From contig PBYQ01000015.1 of the NCBI GenBank assembly GCA_002729695.1, forward strand, positions 124,001 through 188,000: 64,000 bases of DNA. Reading direction: 5' to 3'. Of this stretch, positions 42,929 through 50,799 are shown piece after piece. Source of the stretch: Citromicrobium sp. (lineage in GTDB: Bacteria; Pseudomonadota; Alphaproteobacteria; Sphingomonadales; Sphingomonadaceae). Below the pieces are notes generated by a model. It ran no database searches. It was not told where the DNA came from and was given only the letters and a program-made list of their open reading frames with translations. How positions within the stretch are numbered: position 1 is the stretch's first letter; every line of letters starts with the position of its first letter. The translations under genes were made by a program, and so were the position numbers.

Positions 42929-44170
42929 ATGAAGCTCGACCACCCATCGGACCAGGACATCGACGCTGCAGTGATGCAGGCTGCCGACGGGGCGCTGGCG
43001 TTTCGCCGGTGGCCGGCCGGTTTGCGGGCGATCTGGCACGACGAGAATGACCGGCGGTTGCGCCGCGAGCTCATATTTATCAATGCCATCGGCATGGCGC
43101 TCGGCCTGCTGTGCCTGCCGTTCGACTATCTGGCGGGCCCGCAGGTGTTCGAGACGGCGCTGACGCTGCGAGTGGGTCTCGTCGCGCCGGTCTATCTCAT
43201 GGCGATGTTCGTCGCGCGCTACGGCAGCCCAAGCCTGCAACGGGTCACCTGCCTGTTACCGGTGCCCTGCTTTGCCACCGTGGGGGCGTATCTCGGGATG
43301 CACACGATCAACCCGTACATGAGCGAGTACGTAATGGCGTCGGGCCTCCTGATAATGATGACGGGTGTGATCCTGCCACTGAGGCCCGCGTGCCTGTTCA
43401 CGATCAGCGGCCTCGCGCTCGGCGGGCTGTGGCTCGTCTTCCTGACGATGCCGCATCCCGCGCAGGCGAACATTCCCACGCTGCTTGCGTTCATCAGCGT
43501 GATCTGCGTCGTCACGCTGGCCATCCCGGTCCGGACCACGCGGCTGAGGGACCAGCATTTCCTGCTGGAACTGCGCAGTCGGCTCATGTCGGCGCGATTG
43601 ATCGTCGCCAACCGCCAGCTGAGCGAGCTGTCGCACCGCGACGAACTGACAGGTCTGCGCAACCGCCGCTACTTCGAACGGGTCTTCGAAAGCGCTCTCG
43701 AAACGTCGATCGCCCGTGACGACGAGCTCGCCGTGATGATGATCGACGTCGACCACTTCAAGGCGTTCAACGATACGCACGGGCATATGGCCGGGGATCG
43801 CGCGCTCAGGCAGGTCGCACGGCAGCTCGAACGCGAATTCGCGGCTGGCGGGTATACCCTCGCACGCTACGGCGGCGAGGAATTCGTCGTCGTGGTGGAG
43901 GACAGCGACGTCGAAACTGCCTTGCAGCTGGCCGATCGCGCCCGGCAAGCGGTGTCCGCCAGGCCCGTCACGCTCGACGACGACCGCTCTGTCCGCCTGA
44001 CGGTGAGCGTCGGCGTCGCGATGCGAAAGGTTGCCGGGTCGACCGCCTCTGCCCTGATGGGGCGCGCGGACGAAGCCCTTTACGAGGCCAAGCAGGCGGG
44101 CCGCGATCTCGTGCGGCTAGCGCGAAAAGGCGATGGTCGCCTGCCTCCCGCGATGCCCGTGAGCGCCTGA
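42929..44170 (+). CDS. membrane-bound diguanylate cyclase (GGDEF)
   Basis: 413 residues. Six membrane segments (about 50-205) are followed by a short coiled-coil and a GGDEF domain (about 235-400): HRDELTGLRNRRYFE, MIDVDHFKAFNDTHGH, and the active A-site YGGEEF. It therefore likely makes c-di-GMP. An allosteric I-site RxxD is not clearly placed upstream of the motif. Start ATG 42929 follows AGGTGG. It lies between the DMT transporter and the convergent ilvE. Confidence 0.9.
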   Translation: MKLDHPSDQDIDAAVMQAADGALAFRRWPAGLRAIWHDENDRRLRRELIFINAIGMALGLLCLPFDYLAGPQVFETALTLRVGLVAPVYLMAMFVARYGSPSLQRVTCLLPVPCFATVGAYLGMHTINPYMSEYVMASGLLIMMTGVILPLRPACLFTISGLALGGLWLVFLTMPHPAQANIPTLLAFISVICVVTLAIPVRTTRLRDQHFLLELRSRLMSARLIVANRQLSELSHRDELTGLRNRRYFERVFESALETSIARDDELAVMMIDVDHFKAFNDTHGHMAGDRALRQVARQLEREFAAGGYTLARYGGEEFVVVVEDSDVETALQLADRARQAVSARPVTLDDDRSVRLTVSVGVAMRKVAGSTASALMGRADEALYEAKQAGRDLVRLARKGDGRLPPAMPVSA

Positions 44171-44195
44171 CAGCCGCGTCCGGCGCGCAAGCCCA

Positions 44196-45311
44196 TCAGT
44201 CCAGCTTCATCACCCAGCCATGCGGATCGGGCGCGGTGCCCATCTGGATGCCGACCAGCTTGTCGCGCAGCTTCTGGGTCAGCTGGCCGGTGCCGCCGGT
44301 GCCGATGGTGAAGGTGCCATCGGGCCCGTTGACGCTGCCGACGGGGGTGACGACCGCGGCGGTGCCACACGCGAAGGTCTCGATCAGGTCGCCCTTGGCG
44401 GCATCGGCGTGCCACTGGTCGATCGAATAGGGCTCTTCGCGCACCTGCAGCCCTTCGTCGCGCAGCATCTGGATCAGGCTGTCGCGGGTGATGCCGGGCA
44501 GGATCGTGCCGGTCAGCGGCGGGGGGATCGCGCTGCCGTCCTCGAACACGAAGAACAGGTTCATGCCGCCCAGTTCCTCGATCCACTTCTTCTCGACTGC
44601 ATCGAGGAAGACGGTCTGCTGGCAGCCCTGCTTCGTCCCTTCGGCCAGCGGCACGAGGCTGGCAGCGTAGTTGCCGCCGGTCTTCGCCGCACCGGTGCCG
44701 CCGGGGGCCGCGCGGGTGTGATCGCGGCTGACCCACACGTCGACCGGCTTCACGCCCGATTTGAAGTAGCTGCCGACCGGGCTGGCGATCAGGCAATAGA
44801 GGTACTGACGCGCGGGCCGCACGCCGAGGAAGGCCTCGGTCGCGAACATGAAGGGCCGCAGGTAGAGCGAGCCGCCTTCGATGGTGGGCATCCAGGCGCG
44901 GTCCTTGGTGACCAGCTGGCGGATCGATTCGAGGAACAGTTCCTCGGGCAGTTCGGGCATCGCCATCCGGCGCGCGCTGGCGTTCAGGCGGCGCGCGTTC
45001 TGTTCGGGTCGGAACAGCGCGACCGAGCCATCATCCCAGCGATACGCCTTCATCCCTTCGAAGATTTCCTGCGCGTAGTGCAGCACGGCGGCCGCCGGAT
45101 CGAGCGGGATGGCTTCGCGCGGGCGCAGCTGCGCGTCGTGCCAGCCATCCTCGCCGCGCTCCACGCGCGCGGCGTCGAAGGCAATCGTCACCATGTGATC
45201 GGTGAAGATCGATCCGAAGCCCGGATCCGCCAGCGCTTCGTCGCGCGTTTCGGACGGCACCGGGGCGGGGTGGGGCAGGTGGGCGAAATCGATCATCGGC
45301 GCGTCGGCCAT
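44196..45311 (-). CDS. ilvE: branched-chain amino acid aminotransferase
   Basis: 371 residues from ATG 45311 with AAGGAG upstream. Class IV, type II BCAT: HYAQEIFEGMKAYRW, RPFMFATEAFLGV, the PLP-Lys motif AAKTGGNYAAS, LGGMNLFFVFED and ETFACGTAAVVTPV. It catalyses the last step of Ile, Leu and Val synthesis and the first of their breakdown. Monocistronic by context. The long AT-rich leader to 45529 is shared with a divergent lipoprotein gene. Confidence 0.94.
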   Translation of the reverse strand: MADAPMIDFAHLPHPAPVPSETRDEALADPGFGSIFTDHMVTIAFDAARVERGEDGWHDAQLRPREAIPLDPAAAVLHYAQEIFEGMKAYRWDDGSVALFRPEQNARRLNASARRMAMPELPEELFLESIRQLVTKDRAWMPTIEGGSLYLRPFMFATEAFLGVRPARQYLYCLIASPVGSYFKSGVKPVDVWVSRDHTRAAPGGTGAAKTGGNYAASLVPLAEGTKQGCQQTVFLDAVEKKWIEELGGMNLFFVFEDGSAIPPPLTGTILPGITRDSLIQMLRDEGLQVREEPYSIDQWHADAAKGDLIETFACGTAAVVTPVGSVNGPDGTFTIGTGGTGQLTQKLRDKLVGIQMGTAPDPHGWVMKLD

Positions 45312-45417
45312 AAAGCGTAAGTCTCCTTGGGCGAGGCGGTTATGCGCGCGCGACGCCGGGGGCAAGACCTTTCGAAATAAATTTCACTATTAACATAAAA
45401 AACTTTCCGAAAGTTGC

Positions 45418-45437
45418 GCCTCGTAGCGCGACGAGGC
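45418..45437. promoter_or_regulatory. inverted repeat in the ilvE / lipoprotein divergent region
   Basis: GCCTCGT, 6 bases, ACGAGGC (45418-45437), within an otherwise AT-rich 218-base divergent region. It could be an operator or a leader hairpin. A GATAATGATTGTG stretch at 45474-45486 faintly resembles half of a Fur box. Confidence 0.35.
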
Positions 45438-45529
45438 TTGCGAGAAAGCGCCATCGCCCAATCGCGATAATGATTGTGCGTCTTTCGCAAACCGAATAGC
45501 GCCAGGCAATCCTGCTGGAGGGCAAATAG

Positions 45530-46399
45530 ATGAAATCATTGCGTTCGCTGCCGCTTGTACTGTTCGCTGCATTTGCCCTGCAGGCTTGCGCCACTCCGAT
45601 GGTCGCCGAACCGACCGCCCCGGTCGCGGCGGCACTTCCCGCAGCCCGCCATGTCGAGCTTCCGGTGGCCGGGCGCACGGTCGACGTGTCGGTTTTCGAT
45701 GCGGTAGGACAGCCCGCCGCCGTCATCTTCCTGTCGCACGGCGCGGGGTCCTCCCCCGAACGGCTGATGCCGCTGATCGGTAAACTGCAAAGGGCAGGGC
45801 TGACCGTGCTCGCCCCGCTGCACGCCGACTCGCTCCTGATCGCGGAGGCCGAGCGGCAGGATCTCCAGACCGCCTTCATGAGCCGCATGGCCGAATTGCA
45901 GGCAGTCTCCGCCTACGCGCAGCAGCAGTACCCGGAGCTGCCGCTGGGCGGGCTGGGCCATAGCTACGGATCGCTGATCGCGCTGATGGGCGGCGGTGCA
46001 CTCGACTCGATGCTGCATGCCCGCGTTCCCGCGATGAAGGCGGTGGCGATGTTCTCATCGCCCGGTCCGATCCCCGGTCTGACCGCGACGCCCGGCGCGC
46101 TGGACATGGTCGCGGTACCCACGTTGACGATCACCGGGCCCAAGGATGTCGCGCAGCCCTTCGCCAGCGATCCGGCGGTACAAATTGCACAGTTCGATGC
46201 GCTGCCCGCGGGCGACAACACGCTGCTGGTGGTCGACGGGTCGAGCCACGCCTTCGTCTACGGCGAGGAAGGCGGCTACGACGACGCGATCGGTCTTGTG
46301 ACCGACTTCCTCCTGTCGCGCGTCGCGGGCAATGCCGGAGCGACGCGGCGGTTCGACGATGCCCGGTCGAGCGACTGGATCGAAATCCGGCGACGCTGA
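45530..46399 (+). CDS. alpha/beta hydrolase-fold lipoprotein
   Basis: 289 residues. Lipoprotein signal with LQAC (Cys about 20). The hydrolase core has the oxyanion segment VIFLSHGAGSSPE, the nucleophile elbow GLGHSYGS, a late Asp region (TITGPKDV) and a catalytic His in DGSSHAFVYGEEGG. The arrangement resembles dienelactone hydrolase or platelet-activating-factor-acetylhydrolase-like esterases exported to the periplasm. Substrate unknown. ATG 45530 follows GGAGG at 45520. Confidence 0.85.
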   Translation: MKSLRSLPLVLFAAFALQACATPMVAEPTAPVAAALPAARHVELPVAGRTVDVSVFDAVGQPAAVIFLSHGAGSSPERLMPLIGKLQRAGLTVLAPLHADSLLIAEAERQDLQTAFMSRMAELQAVSAYAQQQYPELPLGGLGHSYGSLIALMGGGALDSMLHARVPAMKAVAMFSSPGPIPGLTATPGALDMVAVPTLTITGPKDVAQPFASDPAVQIAQFDALPAGDNTLLVVDGSSHAFVYGEEGGYDDAIGLVTDFLLSRVAGNAGATRRFDDARSSDWIEIRRR

Positions 46400-46440
46400 A
46401 GCGGGTCGCGCGGGGCTCGCAGGGAGCCCCGCCGCCTATC

Positions 46441-46911
46441 CTAGCAACTGGCGACCAGCGCGGTATGGATCACCGCGCCCGACCGGTCGAGCCAGCGATA
46501 GAAGTAGGAACCGCCGCGCTTCATCGTGGCGACCATGTCGGGGCTCTGGCAAACGGTTTGCCGTGTCGCCCGCTCGATCGATGCGGCGGAGCCAGGCGCC
46601 AGGTCACCCACCAGCATGTCGGCGACATAGGTGTAGTTGAATTGCGGCCCGGTGGCGGAGACAGCGACGAGCGTCGTCGTATCGTCGATCTTGATGGGCA
46701 ATTGCGTGTCCATCTGCGCCGCCGTCTGCTGGAAAATGCAGCCGATGAACGGCTTCCAGTCGACACTGTCCATGTCGGCATCTTCGGGCGGCGCGACACT
46801 GATGCAGGCATTGAGCGAAGCTTGCGTATCGGTCTGTAGCTCAGGTGTTTCGCCCGACGCCTGAATAGCGAAAGCCAGCACGCCCATTGCCAGTAGAATC
46901 GACATTCCCAT
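46441..46911 (-). CDS. secreted protein of unknown function
   Basis: 156 residues from ATG 46911 (ATG at 46923 and 46905 are alternatives). A signal peptide (about 1-20, ending QASG) precedes a small domain with four Cys residues (ACISVAPP, IGCIFQQTA, TVCQSPD and the final ASC), suggesting two disulfides. I do not recognise a family. The segment MKRGGSYFYRWLDRSGAVI near the C-terminus recalls small quorum/type-II-secretion pilot-like folds only loosely. Confidence 0.6.
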   Translation of the reverse strand: MGMSILLAMGVLAFAIQASGETPELQTDTQASLNACISVAPPEDADMDSVDWKPFIGCIFQQTAAQMDTQLPIKIDDTTTLVAVSATGPQFNYTYVADMLVGDLAPGSAASIERATRQTVCQSPDMVATMKRGGSYFYRWLDRSGAVIHTALVASC

Positions 46912-46975
46912 ACCCCCGTCCAATGTGTCCGGGCGCTTTTCTAGCCCGTCAGGATGAATAGGGAATGGCAGAAAT

Positions 46976-47014
46976 GAAAAGGGCGACCCAGCCCGTCGGT
47001 GGATCGCCCTTTCA
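46976..47014 (-). terminator. strong, near-symmetrical terminator hairpin
   Basis: AAAGGGCGA (46978-46986) pairs with TCGCCCTTT (47004-47012), and the flanking ATGAAA and TTTCAT extend the stem. T-rich runs follow on both strands, so it may act in both directions. On the minus strand it ends the micro-ORF transcript after the TAA at 47066. On the plus strand no gene precedes it. A second hairpin, AGCGGC/GCCGCT, lies at 47020-47039. Confidence 0.8.
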
Positions 47015-47065
47015 TGGTCAGCGGCCAGGAAGTGCCGCTCACGAAGCCTCTAAAGGTATGCGACT

Positions 47066-47122
47066 TTACCGATAGTGCCTCGCGCGGAAACTTGCCGACC
47101 TCTCTGCTGAACCATGAGACAT
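47066..47122 (-). CDS. 18-residue micro-ORF with a complete Shine-Dalgarno
   Basis: ATG at 47122, TAA at 47066, encoding MSHGSAERSASFRARHYR. Immediately upstream the minus strand reads AAAGGAGGTGATCC (47137-47124), the exact complement of the 16S rRNA 3' end, with 7-8 bases from core to ATG. A hairpin (47020-47039) and a strong terminator (46976-47014) follow. This looks like a short independent transcription unit: a leader-type peptide, a dual-function sRNA or a very small protein. I cannot name its family. The rest of the 46912-47370 gap shows no other gene. Confidence 0.55.
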   Translation of the reverse strand: MSHGSAERSASFRARHYR

Positions 47123-47370
47123 CGGATCACCTCCTTTCGCGCTTGTAAGCCAAGACCCGCACCGTATCACCGGGGGCCGAGAAGCGACGTGGGCCGTCGC
47201 CCTCAAGTGCATATTTGAGTCATGCGATTCGCCAGCACAAGCCTTGTAAATATGTTTTTCCCCGTCATCCTCGTCCGCTCGCAAATCGGCCTGCCATGCA
47301 GCGTCGATCGCGCCGGTTCGCCGCGTCGGCATCCTCAAAAATTCATGGTGTTTTCCGGGTCGCGGCGCGC

Positions 47371-47937
47371 CTAGCGGCAATCCTCGATGACCCGCGTCAC
47401 CTCGGCCCAGGCGGGCACGTAGAGGCCGGGTTCGCCTTCCACTTCCACGGCAAAGCGCCCGCGCGTGATCGCCATCGCGTCGAGCAGCGGATCGCGCGCG
47501 TCGAGCGTTGCGAGCACGCGCGAAGGTTCGCCCGAAGCCGGCTTTGCCATCAGGGGGCGCGATGCCGTTTCGGTACTGATCCGCATGACGACGTCATCGC
47601 GCAACGGCGCGGAGGCGGCGCGCACGATCGCGATCTTGCGCGTGGCGAGGTTGCATCCGATGACCAGCCGGATCGCGTCCGGGGTGCCGAACGCCGCCAG
47701 CGTTTCGCCCGGCTCGACCACGTAGCGCCAGTCGCCCGGCGTCTGCGGCCGGTCGATCCAGCTATCGGCGGTCGGCAGCGCAACTTGCGGCGGAGCCGGC
47801 GTCGGCGTGGGCGTCGCCACCGGCCTGGGGGCAGGGGGCGCAGGCGGCGTGGGCTGCGGCGTCTGGCAGCAGGTCACGATCAGCAACGAGGATGCGAGCG
47901 CGAGGCGGGCGGGGTCAAAGGCGCGAAATGATAGCAT
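47371..47937 (-). CDS. proline-rich lipoprotein, unknown function
   Basis: 188 residues from ATG 47937. The signal ends in IVTCC, a lipobox-like end, giving a lipid-anchored mature N-terminus. A Pro/Thr/Ala-rich linker (about 28-58; repeated TPTP and PAPP units) reaches a globular domain (about 65-188) with a disulfide-capable Cys pair (IGCNLA; EDCR). It is conserved-looking but I do not recognise it. The frame extends upstream to 48084, which would overlap tlyA. Divergent from tlyA with a 145-base gap. Confidence 0.6.
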   Translation of the reverse strand: MLSFRAFDPARLALASSLLIVTCCQTPQPTPPAPPAPRPVATPTPTPAPPQVALPTADSWIDRPQTPGDWRYVVEPGETLAAFGTPDAIRLVIGCNLATRKIAIVRAASAPLRDDVVMRISTETASRPLMAKPASGEPSRVLATLDARDPLLDAMAITRGRFAVEVEGEPGLYVPAWAEVTRVIEDCR

Positions 47938-48082
47938 ACGAGAGGGTAAATGCGCGCGGACGCCGGGCGGGTCCATACTTTTCGATTCATGACGCGCCGC
48001 TGTCCTGGCCCAAAGGCAGGAATCCGCCTTTCGCCCCTCGCAAAGCTTCACGCGGGCCAAGTTTGGTCTAAGACGCGCATCC

Positions 48083-48820
48083 ATGGCGAAGAAGATGCGG
48101 GTGGATCAGGTGCTGGTGGCACGCGGGCTGGCGGAAAGCCGCGCGCGGGCACAGGCGCTGGTGATGGCGGGGCTGGTGTTTGCGGGCGAAACGAAGATCG
48201 CCAAGCCCGGTCAGCCGATTGCCGAGGATGCGTTGCTGGACGTGCGCGGGCGCGACCACCCATGGGTCAGCCGCGGCGGGATGAAACTGGCTCATGCGCT
48301 CGACGCTTTTGATCTCGACCCGACCGGCGCGGTGGCGATGGATATCGGCAGCTCGACCGGCGGGTTCACCGACGTGCTGCTGCAGCGCGGCGCGGCGCGC
48401 GTCTTCGCGGTCGACAGCGGGACCAACCAGCTCGCCTGGAAGCTGCGTCAGGACGAGCGCGTGACCGTGCTCGAACAGACCAGCGCGCGCATCCTGACGA
48501 CCGATCAGATCGACGCGCCGTGCGACTGGGTGGTGTGCGACGCGAGCTTCATCGGGATGGCCAAGGTGCTCGAACGCCCGCTGGAGCTCGCCGCGCCGCA
48601 ATGTCGCCTCGTCTCCCTCATCAAACCGCAGTTCGAGGTCGGCCGCGAAGAGGTCGGCAAGGGCGGGGTGGTGCGCGACCCCGCGCTGCACGAGCGGGTA
48701 TGCGAAGAGGTCCGTCACTGGCTCGAAACAGGCGGCTGGCAAGTGCAGGGCATCGTCGAAAGCCCGATCACCGGGCCGAAGGGCAATGTCGAATTCCTGA
48801 TTTCTGCTGTTAGGTCTTAG
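48083..48820 (+). CDS. tlyA: TlyA family rRNA 2'-O-methyltransferase
   Basis: 245 residues. An N-terminal S4 RNA-binding domain (about 5-65; RVDQVLVARGLAESRARAQ) and an FtsJ-type methyltransferase domain with MDIGSSTGGFTDVLL (SAM motif), WVVCDASFIG, SLIKPQFEVG and SPITGPKGNVEF. It methylates cytidines of 16S and/or 23S rRNA in relatives and affects capreomycin sensitivity. ATG 48083 lacks a clear ribosome site. Confidence 0.92.
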   Translation: MAKKMRVDQVLVARGLAESRARAQALVMAGLVFAGETKIAKPGQPIAEDALLDVRGRDHPWVSRGGMKLAHALDAFDLDPTGAVAMDIGSSTGGFTDVLLQRGAARVFAVDSGTNQLAWKLRQDERVTVLEQTSARILTTDQIDAPCDWVVCDASFIGMAKVLERPLELAAPQCRLVSLIKPQFEVGREEVGKGGVVRDPALHERVCEEVRHWLETGGWQVQGIVESPITGPKGNVEFLISAVRS

Positions 48821-48928
48821 GAATAGGTGCAGCGCGCGTGCCAATTCGGTATAGGGCGCGCGACTTTGCTTGTGGCCGGGGGAGTCGGCCAGCATTGGGG
48901 GAATCGAAATGATCGGGTCGGAGGCAAA

Positions 48929-49483
48929 ATGACAACGCTGGCTTCGCGCGCGCAATTGCGCGCCAGCTTTATTCGCTGGGCGCTGTTTTGCGTCCCCGCC
49001 GTGGTGCTGCTCGGCTTCCTGTCGGGCCAGCTGGCCGGATCGGGCGCGGGCGATCCGTGGTACGATGCGCTGGCAAAGCCCGAATTCCAGCCCGATCCCA
49101 GCCTGTTCCCGATCGTCTGGAGCATCCTTTACGTGATGATGGGTCTCGCCCTGGCGCTGGTCTGCTCGGCGTGGGGTGCAAAGGGGCGGGGCATCGCGAT
49201 CGTGGCGTTCCTGATCCAGTTCGCGCTCAACCTGGGGTGGAGCCCGCTGTTCTTCGGCCAGCACGAGATCACTTACGCGTTCTACCTGATGATCGCGCTG
49301 TCGGTGATGATCTTCCTCACCATCGTGCTGTTCTTCCGCGTGCGAAAGATGGCCGCGGTCCTGCTGATCCCCTACTTCGCGTGGGCGCTGTTCGCGACCT
49401 ACCTCAATTACGAGATCATGCAGCTGAACCCCGAGGCGGACGGTTCGGATACCACCGGCGCGGTGCAGCGGATCGATCTGTAA
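48929..49483 (+). CDS. tspO: TspO/MBR family tryptophan-rich sensory protein
   Basis: 184 residues from ATG 48929, preceded by GGAGG. Five membrane segments. Family marks: WYDALAKPEFQPDP, the W-x-x-LY motif in VWSILYVMMG, LNLGWSPLFF and YFAWALFATYLNYEI. TspO binds porphyrins and influences tetrapyrrole and stress responses; in Rhodobacter it is in the outer membrane. The N-terminal lead (about 30 residues) and the C-terminal tail are slightly longer than usual. Confidence 0.92.
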   Translation: MTTLASRAQLRASFIRWALFCVPAVVLLGFLSGQLAGSGAGDPWYDALAKPEFQPDPSLFPIVWSILYVMMGLALALVCSAWGAKGRGIAIVAFLIQFALNLGWSPLFFGQHEITYAFYLMIALSVMIFLTIVLFFRVRKMAAVLLIPYFAWALFATYLNYEIMQLNPEADGSDTTGAVQRIDL

Positions 49484-49536
49484 AGCGGCCGCGCGGGCTC
49501 TGGACAAACCGGAGCCCACGCGCCATCTCTCGCACC

Positions 49537-49782
49537 ATGCAGAGCCAGAACCCCATGATCGCCGATTTCGTGAAGCTGGTGAACGGTGCCGCGGGCACTT
49601 TCGCCGGGATGACCCGCGAGGCGCAGCAGAGCGCGCGCGAGCGGATCAAGGAAACGGTCGGCGGGCTCGACTTCGTCAGCCGCGAGGAATTCGAGGCGGT
49701 GAAGGCGATGGCCGCCAAGGCGCGCGAAGAGACCGAGGCGCTCGCCGCGCGGCTCGATGCGCTGGAAGCCAAGCGCAAGTAG
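49537..49782 (+). CDS. UbiK/BMFP family accessory factor
   Basis: 81 residues. An amphipathic N-terminal helix is followed by a C-terminal coiled-coil (about 45-80; VSREEFEAVKAMAAKAREETEAL then ARLDALE) typical of the BMFP/UbiK family. UbiK supports aerobic ubiquinone biosynthesis by binding membranes and UbiJ, and homologues trimerise. ATG 49537 lies 53 bases after tspO. A very small, often overlooked gene. Confidence 0.85.
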   Translation: MQSQNPMIADFVKLVNGAAGTFAGMTREAQQSARERIKETVGGLDFVSREEFEAVKAMAAKAREETEALAARLDALEAKRK

Positions 49783-49895
49783 CTTGCCCCGCTGGCGGTA
49801 AAGCGCCGCTTTTCGGTCGAAATTTAGGAAATGATGGATCGGGTGCACCCGGCCCCTTCGCGCGTTTCATCGGCGCCAGGAGAGGTCTTTGCGCC

Positions 49896-50132
49896 ATGTT
49901 CACACAACTCGATCCGCCGATCCCGCTGCACGTTCTGGGCAAGGGAGACGGCTATGCTCTGGGCGTCATCGACTACGGGCAGGAACACAACTTGCTGTGG
50001 GTGACCGCGATTGACGCCACCGGCGAAATCTGGTGCGCGCCCAACCCCGAAGTGCGGATGCAAGCCAACTGGTCGATGGGCCGCGCCCGCTCGATGGCGG
50101 TCAAGGCATCGAAGGAAGCGATGGCGGGGTAG
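49896..50132 (+). CDS. small conserved hypothetical protein
   Basis: 78 residues, ATG 49896 with AGGAGAGG upstream, a strong site supporting real translation. Sequence features: VLGKGDGYALGVIDYGQEHNLLWV and a WCAPNPEVRMQANWSMGR segment. No signal or membrane span. It resembles small soluble proteins repeatedly found in sphingomonads; no function is known to me. It lies 37 bases upstream of recO and may share its transcript. Confidence 0.75.
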   Translation: MFTQLDPPIPLHVLGKGDGYALGVIDYGQEHNLLWVTAIDATGEIWCAPNPEVRMQANWSMGRARSMAVKASKEAMAG

Positions 50133-50169
50133 ATTGCGCGCGGCGTCGCGGCCTGCTTAGCACGACGCC

Positions 50170-50766
50170 ATGCAGCTGAAGGCCCCCGCCATCGTCCTTG
50201 CCGCAAGGCCTCATGGGGAGAACGCGGTGATTTTGCGCGCTCTGACCGAAGAGGCGGGGCTGGTCGCGGCCTATGTTGCGGGTGGGCAGGGGCGGCGGCT
50301 GAGGCCGGTGGTGATCCCCGGCAATGCGGTGGAGGCGGATATCCGCGCGCGTTCGGCCAGCCAGCTGCCCTTCGGCAAGGTCGAGCTCGTGACCAGCCGC
50401 GCGCCGTGGCTGGGTGAACCCTTGCCCGCCGCCGCGATCCTGTGGGTGACAGCGCTGACCGCGTCGACGCTGCCCGAACGCAATCCCTACCCGAGCCTGT
50501 ACGTGGCACTGGGCGCCCTGCTCGATGCGATCTGCCATGCGCCCTCGGCGCGCGGCTGGGCGCCTGCGCTGCTCTCCTACGAAGTGCTGCTGCTGCGCGA
50601 GCTGGGCTACGGCGGCGCGAAGCCGGAGGCGGGCGACCTGTCGCAGACCATAGCCGCGCTGCGTGCTATGGCCCCCGCGCTCGAACGCTACCTGCTTGCC
50701 GACCGGCGGGGCGATGCTATGGCCGCGCGCACCCGGCTGATCGAGCGGCTGGCGCGGATTGCCTGA
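50170..50766 (+). CDS. recO: DNA repair protein RecO
   Basis: 198 residues. An N-terminal OB fold (about 1-80; APAIVLAARPHGENAVILRALTE; YVAGGQGRRLRPVVIPGN) is followed by the helical RecO C-terminal domain with LSYEVLLLRELGYG. It promotes RecA loading with RecR and strand annealing. It is shorter than E. coli RecO (242), lacking part of the C-terminal region, and no zinc-binding Cys cluster is seen. Confidence 0.88.
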   Translation: MQLKAPAIVLAARPHGENAVILRALTEEAGLVAAYVAGGQGRRLRPVVIPGNAVEADIRARSASQLPFGKVELVTSRAPWLGEPLPAAAILWVTALTASTLPERNPYPSLYVALGALLDAICHAPSARGWAPALLSYEVLLLRELGYGGAKPEAGDLSQTIAALRAMAPALERYLLADRRGDAMAARTRLIERLARIA

Positions 50767-50799
50767 GACGATCGCCTGAGGGGGCAAAGGGAAGAGCGA

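Noticed and set aside
45474..45486. Fur box before the lipoprotein hydrolase
   Set aside because: Only half of the motif (GATAATGATTGTG) matches and the gene has no iron link.
47215..47931. Plus-strand frame opposite the proline-rich lipoprotein
   Set aside because: Translation is Arg/Gly/His low complexity; the minus strand has a clear lipoprotein signal and globular domain.
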